NCBI GenBank assembly: GCA_964035575.1
Contig: OZ037872.1
Coordinates: forward strand, 868,001-932,000
Direction: 5' to 3'
Length of the DNA stretch: 64,000 bases
Origin: Rhynchopus sp. YZ270_cl-10
Taxonomy: Eukaryota > Euglenozoa > Diplonemea > Diplonemida > Diplonemidae
Shown: positions 1 to 13,510 of the stretch, one piece after another
Layout of the letters: the number at the start of each line of letters is the position of its first letter
How positions within the stretch are numbered: the stretch's first letter is position 1
Notes under the pieces: model-generated
Told to the model about the DNA's origin: nothing
The model's database searches: none
The model's input: only the letters and a program-made list of their open reading frames with translations
Position numbers and translations under genes: made by a program

Positions 1-3000
1 GGGAGTGCGGGTGCCCTACACCGTTCGAGGAGATCAAGAAGAAGGCGGGGCTTGCTGTGTGCAGTGTGGACGAGTGCCTGGAGATGCTCGGAGGCAAGAT
101 GAATGGACAGCTGTGTCTGGACAACGGACAGCTGTGCCACGACTCGCACCTGGACTCGCTCAACGACTTTGACTGCATCTGCCCACCGCCGATGCACGGG
201 ACGAAGACCGCAGGACCTGCTGAGTGCACCAAGGACGAGTGCCTGCTGCACGAGGATGTGTGCAAGGGAGCGAACCAAACCTGTCTGGACCAGGACGTAT
301 CCGTGGACAACAACTGGGAGTGCATCTGCGCGGTACCGTCGAAGTCGACACAGCTTATGGGACAGGCCGAGTGCGAGATTGACGAGTGCGATGCCAACCG
401 CCTCACATGCGAGGGAGCGACCCCGCCACAGGTGTGCGTCGATGTGGACAAGATGCGTACAGGCGACTGGGAATGCAGATGCCAGGTGCCTGCGGTCGGA
501 ACCGCGGTTGCCCAGGCAGCTGCATGTATGATTAACGAGTGCGAGGCCACATGTGCCACGTGCGAGAAGGATGTGTGTAAGTCCAAGGAGCAGACGTGCG
601 AGGACCCGAACCAGTCGTTCGGGAGCCTGAACGACTGGTTGTGCAAGTGCCCCCCACCGTCGCTCGCGAAGGCAATTGGAGGCGTTGCGTCCTGCCCTGT
701 GGACGAGTGCCTGGGACACGGCTATGTGTGCCAGGCGGACCATCAGACATGTACGGACCCGGACAAGGCAGAGACAAGCCTCGGGGACTGGGAGTGCCAC
801 TGCACGTCGCCGTACGCGGGGGTGGCGATTGCGGGTGTGGCAGAGTGCACGGTGGATGAGTGCGTGAAGCACGGACATGTGTGCACTGGAGAGGGGCAGA
901 CGTGCAAGGATCCTGACCAGAGTGCGAACAGCATCGGTGACTGGGTATGCAGCTGCCAGCCGCCTGCACCGCAGACTGCTGTTGCACAGGCAGCCGTGTG
1001 CGTGCATGTCGGGGAGTGCGAGGACCCTGTTGTGGCCGGCGTGTGTGAGAGCAAGGGGCAGTCGTGTGAGGACCCGGATATGACTGTGCTTGGGGACTGG
1101 CGCTGCCTGTGCACACTGCCGAGCCACGGTGTGCCTAAGACGGCGGGTGCCGCGACGTGTGTGCTGGACGAGTGCAGGGACACATGTTCGTCGTGCTCCA
1201 ACGGTGCGTGCACGGCTGCCAACCAGCAGTGTGTGGACGAGAACACAAGCCCGGTCACTGGACTGCACTCGTGGGAATGCCGTTGCCAGACGCCCTTCAC
1301 CGGATCAAAGGTTGCGGGTGTGGCAACATGTGTGACGAACGAGTGCGAGACACACGGATCGACATGCACGTCTGCGGAGCAGGACTGTGTTGACCCCGAT
1401 CCGTCGTTGCTTGGGGACTGGAAGTGCGAGTGCCGTCTGCCATCAACTGGGCAGGCGACTGCGGGTGCGGCCCAGTGCCAGACGGACGAGTGTGGCTTCC
1501 ACGACACAACGTGCTCGGACGAAGGACAGGTGTGCTATGACCCGAACCTGTCGTCTCAGTCGCTTGGAGACTGGACGTGCACGTGCAAGGCACCATGGCA
1601 GGGGAGTGCTGTGGCGGGTGCGGCCACGTGTGAGATTGACGAGTGTGAGCTGTACGGACACGTGTGCACGGCTGTGGGTCAGACATGCCAGGACCAGGAG
1701 CTCGGACTTGAGGGCTTCTGGAAGTGCCTGTGCCCACCTCCGAACCAGAACACAGGACGTGACAAGGCACCTGCGGCATGCTATGTTGACGAGTGCGTGG
1801 TGCCAATGAACACGAGCGCAGTGCCTCTGGGCAACACCACCGACGTGTGCTCTGACGCTGGACAGATCTGCTTTGACCCCGACACAAACTCGAGCTCCCC
1901 CGGGGACTGGACGTGCACGTGCCCGCCGCCAAGCAACCGCACAGCGCTTGCAAATGTGGCACGTTGCGAGCTTGACGAGTGCGAGGATCCTGCGACGGCT
2001 GAAGTGTGCACGTCCAAGGGCCAACGTTGCAACGACCCTAACTGGGAGCCTGACCACGCGGGAGACTGGACATGTGAGTGCGTGCCACCGCACGTCGGGT
2101 CTGGAGCGCAGGTGGCTGCAGTGTGCCAGATTGACGAGTGCAAGACTGACGGACACGTGTGCCAGTCGGAGGGACAGCTGTGCAGGGACCTGGACCTGAC
2201 GGAGCTTGGTACGTGGGAATGCGTGTGCCTGCCCCACGCAGGTGTGAACGCGACACAGCTGATGGGTGTCGCAGACTGCAACCCGCCTTCCAGCGAGTGC
2301 AAGATCGATGCCATCCGTTCGCAGTGCACAAACGTGAACCAGGGATGCTACGACTCGGGCCTGAAGACGAACAACGATTGGGAGTGCGAGTGTGTGCCAC
2401 CGGCAACGGGTACGTCTGTGCAGGGAGGACCGGCCACGTGCATCCTGGACGAGTGTGCCAACGAGTGTGCGACATGTGGTATGTCTGTGTGCGAGGCCGC
2501 GGGCCAGGACTGCATGGACGCGAACACGGACGCAGCATCGCTGAACGACTGGGTGTGCACTTGCCGTGGGGACGCGCACGGATCGAAGAAGGCTGCAGTT
2601 GCTCTGTGTACGCTCGATGAGTGCGTGAAGGTGTGCCCGACGTGCCCTGGGGCGGTGTGCACTGCTGGGGGGACCATCTGCCGCGATGAGAACACGGACG
2701 CCCGCTCGCTCGGAGATTGGGAGTGCGTGTGCCGTGAGCCTGCTATTGGCCACGCGACGGGTGTGGTGCCGATGTGCATCATCGATGAGTGTGAGAAGAA
2801 CGCACATATCTGTTTGGAGGGACAAACGTGCTCTGACCCGAACAAGGAGGCTTCATCTGAGGGTGACTGGACATGCACGTGCCCGCCACCGACGTCTGGA
2901 CTTTCGGTGGCGTCGCCTGCGATGTGCATTGAGAATGAGTGCACGGTGGACGAGAACTTCCGTGTGTGCCGCGATGCGGGCCAGCTCTGCATTGATCCCA

Positions 3001-6000
3001 AGCCGCAGCCAGACAACAAGGGAGACTGGGAGTGTCACTGCCCACAGGGTGGTGTGTTTACGGTGGCTTCGGCAGCAGTGTGCGTACTTGACGAGTGCAC
3101 GGCGACGTGCGCAACGTGCGCAGACAACGGTGGCGGGAACGTGTGCGGAAAGGTCGGACAGACGTGCACAGACCCAAACACCGACCCACACACCACACGC
3201 GATTGGATGTGCATGTGTGCGTCTGGCAAGACGGCGGTTGCAGCTCCTGCAGTGTGCGAGTTGGATGAGTGCGCAGAGCCAAGCAACTTCGGAGCACACA
3301 CGTGCGAGCACACACCGCGTATGTCTGTGGACGGTTGTGCCTGCGAGTGCGATTGGAAGATGTCGGCAGCCGACTTGGCGCAGTACCCAGATGCACACGG
3401 TGCCGGTGTGGAGGTGGGCTGCAAGGCGGGATGCTGCAACCCTAACCAGGACCTTGCTGGCGCGTGGTGCCCGCTGAGTGCGACACAGACAACAGATGTG
3501 TGCAAGGACCTTGTGGCTGCAGGTACCAAGTCGCAGACATGCAAGGTCGTTGTGCCGTCTGTGGTGGCGAAGAACCTGTGCGAGGATGTGGAACAACGCT
3601 GCGTCGACCCCAACACACTTGCGACGAGCGAGGGTGACTGGCGTTGCGAGTGCAAGGCCCCTGCCAACGGAGAGGCTGGTATTGGACGCACAACGACGTG
3701 CACGGTAGACGAGTGCGAGACGAATGCGAAGGTGTGCCTGGAGCACGGACAGATGTGCGTGGACAGCGACCAGGCGGCTGAGAACACATGGGAGTGCGTG
3801 TGCCCCACACCGGCGACAGGGCGTGCGACCGCAGCAGTGGCGACGTGCACGTACACCGGGGAGTGCGAGATCGACAGAGTTGCGCAGGTGTGTGAGCAAA
3901 TGGGACAGACTTGCTACGACCCGGATGAGACGAAGGAGGGGGACTGGGTGTGCAAGTGCGTGGCACCGAGCCACGGTGTGCCTTCTCTCGCATCGACTGC
4001 CCAGTGCATCCTGGACGAGTGTGTGTCAGAGTGCGCAACGTGCGCGGACAAGGGTCACGGTAACGTATGCGAGAACATTGGCCAAACATGCCTTGAGACG
4101 TCGACGTCGCCCGCTGACCTGGAGGATTGGCGTTGTGCGTGCCCTGGCGAGCAGGTCGGTGAGGCTGTTGCTGCACAGGCCGTGTGCCGCGTGGACGAAT
4201 GCCAGATGGGCAGCGGACAGCTTGCAGCACAGTGCGGTGTTGCCGGGCAGACCTGCGTGGACCCCAACACCCTTGTCATCGGCGGGATGGGAGACTGGCA
4301 GTGCGTGTGTGCGCCACCGACCGTGGGAGTGGCGTCGGGGAAGATCGCATCGTGTATCCACGACGAGTGCATGGGCGTCGAAGTGTCGACAGTGTGCACG
4401 TCAGAGGGACAGACATGTGTGGACCCGAACAAGGACGCCCTGAGCACGGGGGACTGGATGTGCAAATGCCAGACCAAGGATGGGGAAACCGCGAGGTACG
4501 CGGTGGGCGAGCCTGCGAAGTGTTTGCTGCCCCCCACCTCGTGGTGCAAGCTGCATGGGGAGAAGTGCACTGCTGTCTTCCAGATGTGCGTGCCGCACCC
4601 CACCAACTTCATTGAGGACGGCTCGTGTGCGTGCATTGCGCCGCAGACAGGTGACCCCGTGATGGGCCACGCAGCAACGTGCATCCTCGACGAGTGTGTG
4701 TCGACATGTGCGACGTGCGCGGACCACGGTGCCGGCAACGTGTGCGAACTCGCAGGCCAGGAGTGCATTGAGGGAAGCACGAACCCTGTGACGGGTCTTG
4801 CGGACTGGCGCTGCAGGTGCGCAGCCTCGGACTCGTTTGCCGAGGCGGCTGTGGCGCTGTGCACGGTGAACGAGTGCGATGGCGACGCTGGGAAGGTGTG
4901 CCTGGCTGCGGAGCAGACGTGCCACGACCCAGACATCGCGCCTACGATGCTCGGCGACTGGTACTGCGAGTGCCACGTACCTGCAGTTGGAAAGCGCATT
5001 GGTGCCGCCGTCTCGTCGTGCAAGTTTGACGAGTGCCTGCTGCACGGAAGTGACTGCACCATTGTGGGACAGACCTGCTTTGACCCCAACACTGCAGCTG
5101 ACGTGCGCGGAGACTGGGAGTGCACTTGTGTGCTGCCGGCAGTCGGCACTGCTATTGGCAAGGCAGCAGCGTGCGAGTACAAGGGAGAGTGCACGGATGA
5201 TGCCAAGTCCGGTGTGTGCGTGCGTGCTGGACAGAACTGTGTGGACCCGAACCCTGCTGTCGACGGAGACTGGGAGTGCCGCTGTGTGACGCCGCAGGAG
5301 GGCGCATCCGGGATGCAGGCAGCAGCACAGTGCGTCCTTGACGAGTGCCGCAAGACGTGTGTGTCATGCGCAACGAAGCCTGGATCGACGACCAACGTGT
5401 GCACGTCGGCAGAGCAGACCTGCGAGGACCCGAACACGTCGTCCAGCAGCCTCTACGACTGGAAGTGTGTGTGCAAGGCACCGGCACACGGCTCGCAGGT
5501 GGCGACGAAGGCAGTGTGCAACTACAACGAGTGCGAGGACTCTTCCAACAGCAAGACCTGCTCGGCAGTGACGGACAGACTCGGGAAGACCGTGCAGCAC
5601 TGCGTGGACCCGGACGAGTCGACCACAGGGGACTGGGTATGTGAGTGCCTCTTCCCGTACCACGGCACCGTCGGACATCGCGAGGTGGCAGTGTGCCTGG
5701 TAGACGAGTGCACGGCACCGACATCGTGGAGCGGCAAGGACAACGGTAACAAGGTGTGCGGTGATGAGGGCCAGACGTGTCTTGACCCCCAGCAGGGTGT
5801 GGCGTCGATGTTGGACAACTGGGTGTGCCAGTGCCCGCATGGCAAGGGAGACCCGTCAGTGGGGAAGCCGTCCACGACCTGTGAGGAGCAGACGTTGTGT
5901 TCACAGTTCTCTTCTGAGTGCGGAGACTCGCAGATGTGCATTGAGTCGGAGGGCACATGGAGGTGTGTCTGCCTTGAGCCGCTGGTCGGTGAGGCCATCG

Positions 6001-9000
6001 GTGCCTCTGCAACATGTGTGCTGGATGAGTGCAAAGCAGAGTGCACAACGTGCGCACAGCAGGGGTCGACGCACGTGTGCACGGAGGCGAAGCAGAAGTG
6101 CGTGGACCACGACAAGTCGCCCGACAGCCGTTCGGACTGGTCGTGTGTGTGTGAGGAGGGGCACGGTGAGGCCGCCCTGCACAAGGCTGTGTGCGTGGTC
6201 GACGAGTGTGCGCTCAACGGCGTGACATGCGAGGGCATGGGACAGACATGCACAGACAAGGACACGGCAGCAACGTCGCGTGGGGACTGGGTGTGCCGCT
6301 GTGCAGAGCCTGCGTCCGGAGAGGCTGTGGCGGGACCTGCGTCGTGCCTGATTGATGAGTGCTCCATCTACGGGACAGCGTGCACGGAGGTTGGACAGGT
6401 GTGCATTGACCACAACACCGCGCCCGCAAGCAAGAACGACTGGACATGCAACTGCCCAGCACCTGCAAGCGGTGTGATGTACGCAGGCCCCGCTGTGTGC
6501 GTGTACAAGGGTGGGTGCATCGACGACGCCAACCGCGAGGTGTGCGCAAGTGCCGGTCAGCGTTGCGTGCCTGGTGTAGACGTCACAGACACAGCGGCGT
6601 TCAGGTGTGCCTGCATGCCGCCGTTCCGTGGTGAGGAGGGTGTGCGCATGGCTGCACAGTGTCTGATCGACGAGTGTATCGACATCTGTGCCACGTGCGC
6701 ACGTACCGATGTCTCGGAGGAGAACGAGTGCACTGCGTCTGGACAGGACTGCAACGACCCGAACTTGTCTGCACTGAGCCTGCACGACTGGGTGTGCATG
6801 TGCCGTGCACCGTCGACATCTGCTGCCATTGCTGCGCCTGTGGAGACATGTGTGGTTGACGAGTGCCTCTCAGTCACCATGACCGGTGCACGCAAGTGCG
6901 AGCACTTCAAGCGCTTCACCAACGACGGATGCGAGTGCGCGTGTGGATGGAGAGTCGACGCTGACGGCACTGGCCCGGGTGTGTCTGAGGAGTGCAAGAC
7001 CGCGTGCTGCAACCCCACACACGGTGCTGACGGAGACTGGTGCATTGTTGCCGACTCCGACTTCAACCGTGGCAGCGACACATGCAAGGCCCTTATCAGC
7101 ACTGCCAAGACTTGCGCAGACCCACGTGCCCCTGCCCCTGCAGGTGCACCGATGCCTACACTCATCAACGTGTGTGAGGACGTTGGCCAGCACTGCGTTG
7201 ACCCCAACGACGACCCGAGCATGCAGGGAGACTGGGAGTGCCACTGCAGCAACTCTGATACGTACCACATTCTCGCGCCTGCCAAGTGTAGTATGTGTTT
7301 GATTGTTAATTTGGTAGTTTGCTTAAAAAACACAATGTGCCACTGTGCACGGTTTCCATTGGTTTTTGGAGTGCTTTACAGCACACCCTGGCGCCAGTTC
7401 CTCCTTCTTTATTCCTTTGGCATTGTCACCACACCACCCTTACATCCACCACCACTACAGCTGTCGACGAGTGCAGAAGCAACACTGTGTGCTACGACGT
7501 TGGACAGGAGTGCTTTGACAGGGACACATCGGCTCCTGACACATGGGAGTGCCAGTGCCTGTCGGGCTTCGGTTCTGCGGACATGAAACCGGCTACGTGC
7601 AGTATGTTTCCCTCCCCCTCGTTAAGAATTTATTAGTGCCGAAGCACTCGAGGCTGAGGTTCATCATACAATTTTTTTTTTTTTCAAGCACCTTCACAGA
7701 ATAGCAACATCGTTTGTGCAACCTTAGTTACTACCTTCTTTTGTCAAACTGCTTGTGTTTCTTGCCACGGTTCACTTGTCCCCATTCTCAACTCCTACCC
7801 ACTTCTCACAGCATTCGAGGGTCACGATGAGTGCCAGGACCAGACCAACCAGGACGTGTGTCTGAACGCAAAGCACACACAGTACTGCTTCGACGAGGAC
7901 CCGGAGCTTGAGGGCGACTGGGTGTGCCACTGCATGGCACCCTATGAGCAGGAGGCACCCGGCATCACAGGGGCTGCCGTGTGTGTGATTGACGAATGCT
8001 CCGCCACGTGCCCAACATGCGCAAGACAGGGTGTCGGTCTTGGCTACGCATGCGAGGGACAGCTCTGTGTCGACCCCTCAGGTGAGGAGCTCTCGGACTG
8101 GATGTGCCAGTGCGCATCCCCTGCCACAGGGTCGCAGCTCACCGCAGCTGCCGTCTGCATCTACGACGAGTGCTCAGACGCAAAGAACAACGATGTCTGT
8201 GCATCCAAGGGACAGGAGTGTGTCGACATGGACACAAGCGACCTCAAGAGAAAGGACTGGGAATGCCACTGCATCGCCCCCGCCCTCGGATCGGCAATCG
8301 GGCACGCAGCTGTGTGCAAGAAGAACGAGTGTGTTGACGACGCAAACATGCGTGTGTGCCACGTCGCTGGTCAGATGGTATGTTGCAATCCTCATCTTGA
8401 GCGCTGCGAAGCTCATTCATCTCTTTCAGGTTACGGTTCCCCCTTCCCCCCCTTTTTGGTGAGGTACTGACACGTACGTCAAATCTTATTTGAATGAGTT
8501 TAGCCACCGGGGATGTGCTCCACGGTACTGCTTTGATCGAGAGACGAATCTACGTGTGTGTTTTGTGGCTTTTTTGTCCCACTACTATTCTTCTCTTCAC
8601 AGTGCTACGACCCTGACACAAGCTCGGAGTCGAAGGACGACTGGGTGTGCAGATGCCCTGCACCTTCCGTGGGAAGCTCGACCGCAGGACCGGCGACATG
8701 CAAGTTCATCGGTGAGTGCCAGGAGCCGTCGATCTCAGAGGTGTGCACGAACGCGGAGCAGACCTGCATCGACACCGACGTCGCCCACGTGGACACATGG
8801 GTGTGCAGCTGTGTGGCGCCGTACACTGGTTTGAACGGCCTCATGGGCCCTGCCAAGTGTGGTATCGATGAGTGCCGCGCAGAGTGCTCGCACTGCGAGA
8901 TGGGTGTGTGCTCGGACGCAGACCAGGACTGCTACGACCCAGACGTGACCGTGGAGAGCGACTGGGTGTGCCGCTGCAAGGGCTCTGGGGAGGAGAGCGT

Positions 9001-9793
9001 GGCTGCCGCCGCCGTCTGCACTGGCATTGTGTGCGCAACCCAGGACAACGAGCAGTGCGTGGAGGCCCCCGAGTGCGTGTACGACTCGTTCTACGGCATC
9101 TGCAGCCCTGTCCCGTTCAACGGAACCAACGGAACGGAGATGGGTGCACCGGTGCTTGACGGAGACGACGACGACTGCACCTTCTGGGAGTGCTGGTGGT
9201 GGCTGCTTCTGCTCCTCCTCCTGTGCTGCTGCCTCCTGCTTGCCTTCCTCCTGTTCCGCTGCAGACAGAAGCAGCAGCAGAACGACATGGACGACGACAA
9301 GTGGAACAAGCAGTTCCAGGCCAACGTTGACGAGGACGACGCTGCCTACGGAATGGTATGCCTTCAGCTTCCAACCCCCCCTTCCCGTTCTCCCCCCTTG
9401 CCCCAACCATTACCTATACAATCAACACTAACTAAACCCTCTTTGGGTCATATAAACCTCCTTTGCCCACAACGTTTTGCCCCCCTTTTTTATAGGCAAC
9501 GCTTTTCACCAACCTTTATCCTCCTCCTCCCCCTTTTTTAAAACCCATTCAAAATCCCCCCTTTTTTTTGAATATTTCCCCTTAAGATACCCCAAGGGGA
9601 ATTCAACCACCCCATATATGATTTACCACCACCACCACCACACACCACCATCGTACAGGGAGAGGAGGAGCGTTCCCCACACAAGCATGGCCAGACTGGA
9701 GAGGCAGGGACGGAGTCGCTTCTGTACAACGAGAAGCCCATGGAGATGTCCGACAAGCACAGCAATCCCTCGGTGCACGACGACGACATCTAG
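1..9793 (+). CDS. Giant cysteine-rich EGF-like repeat membrane protein (5' end outside window)
   Basis: The frame is open from position 3, so the start lies upstream. Five exons join in frame: 1-7290, 7461-7601, 7812-8377, 8603-9355 and 9659-9793; all introns are GT(ATG)-AG. The protein holds about 48 units of some 43-60 residues, each opening with D-E-C (or N-E-C, G-E-C), then a G-Q-x-C, D-P-N and G-D-W-x-C-x-C pattern, resembling calcium-binding EGF modules. Every fourth unit has an extra Cys pair near its start (T-C-A-T-C type). A larger Cys-rich insert occurs twice, near 3260-3560 and 6855-7125. The last exons carry a Trp/Leu/Cys-rich transmembrane segment (about 9187-9262) and an acidic tail of about 90 residues. 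A cell-surface adhesion or recognition protein is inferred from this architecture; no ligand can be named. No catalytic domain is visible. Confidence 0.85.
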
Positions 9794-10315
9794 GCAGGTG
9801 TTGTCTGTGTAGGAGTTGCCCAAACAAACAAACAAACAAGCAAACAGACACCCACCCCCATCCCACCCCATCCACCCATCATAAAACGAAAGAAAACAAA
9901 AATCTCTCCATATCCCCACATACTCCATGTACCGCGTCACCCCCCCCATACCCGCTCAGTTCCAGACTTCAAGGAAGTACGGATTGTTGAGCTCATTTTT
10001 CATTGCGCTGTGTCGCAGAGTTAATGTCACCTTTGACCTTCATTGGTTACAAAACAAAAGGAAAAGGAAAAGAAACGAAAAAAGGATACCCCCGTTCGTT
10101 CGGAAAAAAACTAACGGAGGAGGCGAACAAATGTGTAATCAAAACATCCAATTATTCCCCATTTTTGCGTGTAGGCTCCCTGTTTTGATGCCGCTGCTGC
10201 CAGGAAGGAGGAGGGAAAAAAAAAAAAAACCAACAACGAACATTTCTTGCGTATCAGCTTCGGCTAGGACAGGCCACACGTTTTTTTTTTTTTTTCATTT
10301 TTCAAAAAAAAAGAA

Positions 10316-10380
10316 AGTGGAGATTTGCACACTGTGGCAACACAACTGAGGCAACTACACTACTCTAACAATTAGCAAAA
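10316..10380 (+). repeat. Family C repeat copy
   Basis: Family C reads GTGGAGATTGCACAACTGTG followed by a GGCAACACAACCGAGGCAAC-type core and a poly(A)-rich end. Four copies occur in the window, all on the + strand. Confidence 0.8.
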
Positions 10381-10450
10381 AAATAAATCGCAACCTGTGC
10401 ATCAGGGGGGTTTTTTTTTATGTGTGTTTTTTTTTTGGTACTTTTTTAAA

Positions 10451-10500
10451 GGTGACTAGGCACAGAAAATCTTAGGTTCATCTTACCAAATTTTTCTTTT
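10451..10500 (+). repeat. Family A repeat copy
   Basis: Family A reads GGTGACTAAGCACGAGAGGC, then TTAGGTTCATCTTATAAAC and a pyrimidine run. CTAAGC and GCTTAG form a short stem around a 7-nt loop. This is a divergent copy. Confidence 0.75.
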
Positions 10501-12326
10501 TTTGTGTTCAATGTGTCCGTCAGTTTCCTTCTCGCTCCCCCACCACCACCACCCGTCTAAAAAAAAAAGGAAAAATGGGAAGAAGTTACTCAGTGCAACC
10601 CTAGGATTATCCTGTAGAAGATGCAGGTTTCCTAGGGATAATTAAGCGACCCTCGGTTCTTGAGTTTGACCACCAATTGAAGAGAGAGAGACAGAGGGAA
10701 GTGTGGGAGAGAACGGCTATCGTTTGTTTAATGCACACAAAACGTTGTGTTTTAATTATACACAGTGTTTTTTTTTCTTCGGATAGAGTGTGTGCGGTTC
10801 CCCCCTAGTTCCCTCCCCCCCCCCCACCATGTCGTAACGAAAACCTTGTCTTATCCCGGTGTGATTTTACCCCATTTTTGTTTCTTCTTTTTTGGTGCAT
10901 CGACAGGGTTGTGGCGGTTCGTGTTCACAGCTGTGGAAGAAGAAAAAACGGCATGTTGTCAGGTTTTTTTTCTTTCTTTCCAGGCTCCTTTCATTTAGTG
11001 AATAAACGTCCGTCAGTTCCCACGGCGATCCATTTATGTTTGCCAAGTGATCAACTAACAAGGCCGTCTTTAAGAAATGTGTTGCACTCCCTCGGGGCTG
11101 CATATTCACTTTTCAAAGATGTTCTTTCTGTTTTGCATGTCCATTTTTTTAGTGTCTCTTGGTAAAAAGGCCCCCCCCCCATCCCCACCTTCCTGTTTTT
11201 TTTTGTTGCTCTGACCTTTTTTCGGGTTCACCATTTTGTTTATATTTTATAGTATGGGCAACTATATCTGCAGGACCTATTGTCTAACCTCTGGCATGTC
11301 TCATTGGGTTTAGAGTGATTTTTTTGTGTCGTTTTTGAGGTGAAAAATACTGTTGGGGGTATGAACAGTGAATAGACAATGTGGTCCTGTTGTATTGTAT
11401 TTGCTCGTTAACGATTGTGACGAAGGTAGAAAAGGGATTTTGTGGTGCGTGCAATCCGTGCATTGTCCCCTCTCACTTATTCACACAGGGAAACTATCCT
11501 GTGACCGGAGTGGAGAGGCTCAAACTAAGACATGAAGGATGGTCTCCTGCCTACATCGTGGGTCACACAATAAGAAGGAACAAAGGGAGAACGGTGTTAG
11601 CGGAAATTAAGCATATACCGGTTTTCCAACAGTCTTTTCAATTAAAAAAAAAAAGCTAAAAATAGTAGAACGCAGCATTCTTCATGAATGCAACATAAAA
11701 ACATCTTCCCTCTCAGAATAATTTTTAGGTGGTTATTTTCAAAAAAAAAAAAAAATTCTCTTATTCTCCCCCCCAAGAACATTTTTTGTGTTCACGATGC
11801 AGAAAAAAAGCTGCTTTCATTAGCTACTACTACCCAATTTTTTCATGATTTTTTTTTTTCTTCTTCTCCTCCATCTTTCAACATACTGTATTCGGAATTT
11901 TTTTTTTCTCTTCAAAGATCTGTGCACGCGAGAGACACAATTTATCTTTTGAAAGTTTCTTTGGTTTTGTAGTTTTTTTTTTTTCATACGCGATTCATTC
12001 AAAACCTATTCCAAAACAGCCACAAAAAGAGGAGGATTTTTTTCTTCTTTTTTTTTAAGTACCAGCGATCCTTGACTACTTAGGATGCCTGCATCTTTTA
12101 TACAACCAAAAAAAGTTTTTGAACACAAAACACACTATTATACATTATCCCCTTACTCCCCCCCCCTCCCAAAAATCACCCCGGAACTTCTTAGAACAAA
12201 TGTGCGTACCCCCCTTCTTTTTTTCGCAAGATATGTTATGTCTCTTTTTCCCATATCATATTTCTTGTGTCCCTCTCTCCCCCACCACCCATGAGGCTCA
12301 TCCGTGTCGGGTTATCTATGGTCGGT

Positions 12327-12375
12327 TGATGACTGAGCAGAGAAGCTTAGTTCATCTTACCAAATTCATTTTTTT
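12327..12375 (+). repeat. Family A repeat copy
   Basis: Divergent copy with a CTGAGC/GCTTAG stem followed by TTCATCTTACC and a T-rich end. Confidence 0.65.
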
Positions 12376-12461
12376 CTCCTTTTTTTTTTTCCATTTTGAG
12401 AGTCTTTTTGACGGTCCGCTAAGAGACGTTAAAACGCACCACCCTTTTTTTGTTTTGTTTT

Positions 12462-12495
12462 CCTCGGTGAGGCGTTTGCACTTTCAACTTCTTTG
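12462..12495 (+). repeat. Family B repeat, 3' part
   Basis: Contains GGTGAGGCGTTTGCACTTTC, the conserved 3' core of family B, shortly downstream of a family A copy. Confidence 0.7.
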
Positions 12496-12934
12496 CTTTT
12501 TTTTTTTTGTTTCCCTTTTATCCCACATTTCTCTGGGGTTCTCACTCTGCACGACGCCCGCTCCCATTTTTTTTGATAGGTTTTTTCTGTGATGTGATTT
12601 GGGGAAAACAGTGCTGTGGGTCGGTGGAGAATCCGTGCAGCTAGTTGGGTGAACCCTGGGTGGTAGTTGAAGTGGGTGTTCTTTTGTCATTTATCTTTTT
12701 TAAAAAAAGGGTGCGTTTTTTTTTTTTTCCTTCAAAAAAAAGCTGTGAAGAAAGTGTGTGTCATTATTGGAGTGCTCGTTCTCTCCCCTCCCCACTGTGT
12801 AGGACCTAGTAATTTTTTTTTATAGAAAAAATCCAAAGTCTATCGGACGCCAATTTGAGTATTTTCTTTGCAAAGAACTACACTATTATTGGGGAGGGGG
12901 TCTTTAATAAAAAAAAAAATGGCAGGTTTCTATA

Positions 12935-12990
12935 GTGGAGCACACTCTAGGGTGGCTACACTAATACAACCAAGTTGCCAAGTTTTCAAA
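12935..12990 (+). repeat. Family E repeat copy
   Basis: Family E reads GTGGAGCACACTCTAGGGTG, then a CTACACTAATACAACCAAG core and a TTTTCAAAA end. Seven copies were seen, all on the + strand. Confidence 0.75.
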
Positions 12991-13113
12991 AAAAAAAAAA
13001 AAAAAATGGCAGGTTTCTTTTTTCCATTCTTTTCCAATTTGATTTTCCCTTCTTGGATGTTCCTTTTGTGGTGCATTCGTCTTTCAAAAAAAAAAAAAAA
13101 AAAAAACATTTTT

Positions 13114-13145
13114 GGTGACTAAGCTAAAAGGTCTTAGGTATGAGG
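13114..13145 (+). repeat. Family A repeat, partial
   Basis: Only the GGTGACTAAG ... CTTAGG core is kept; the 3' half has diverged. Confidence 0.5.
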
Positions 13146-13462
13146 TTTCTCACACCAAAAGAAATTTTTTTTTTTTTTGTGTTTTGTTTTCAAAAAAAAA
13201 TCAGTTGTTTTTTTTCTCTCTTTACAATTCATCTCCCCACTTATTCTTCTCACCGTATCACAATACAAAAATCTTTCCCCCACTGCGAGGAGGCACTGGC
13301 CTTTGCTGTAATCAAAAGTAATAACCCCGTAGTACATATTCGTAAGGGAACTGGGCAAAAATGAATAAAAAAAAAAATAAGCAGGGCGAAAGTGTACTGT
13401 CGTCGCAGGCAAGGGAATAATGTATTGACTTTGACTTTTTATTTTTTGTTGTTTAGGTGCTT

Positions 13463-13510
13463 TGCGTCCACCTATGAACGGTGAGGCGTTTTGCATTTTT
13501 CAACATCTCT
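13463..13510 (+). repeat. Family B repeat copy
   Basis: Has TGCGTCCACCTATGAACGGT followed by the GAGGCGTT core of family B. Family A again lies upstream. Confidence 0.75.

Noticed and set aside
532-6785. Long antisense and alternate-frame open frames under the EGF-like gene
   Set aside because: They mirror the repeat pattern of the sense gene and have Arg/His/Pro-rich compositions; a GC-rich repetitive exon produces them automatically.
11381-11659. 92-codon frame in the first spacer
   Set aside because: Weak coding composition, ends in a poly(A) run, and has no partner exon or recognisable motif.
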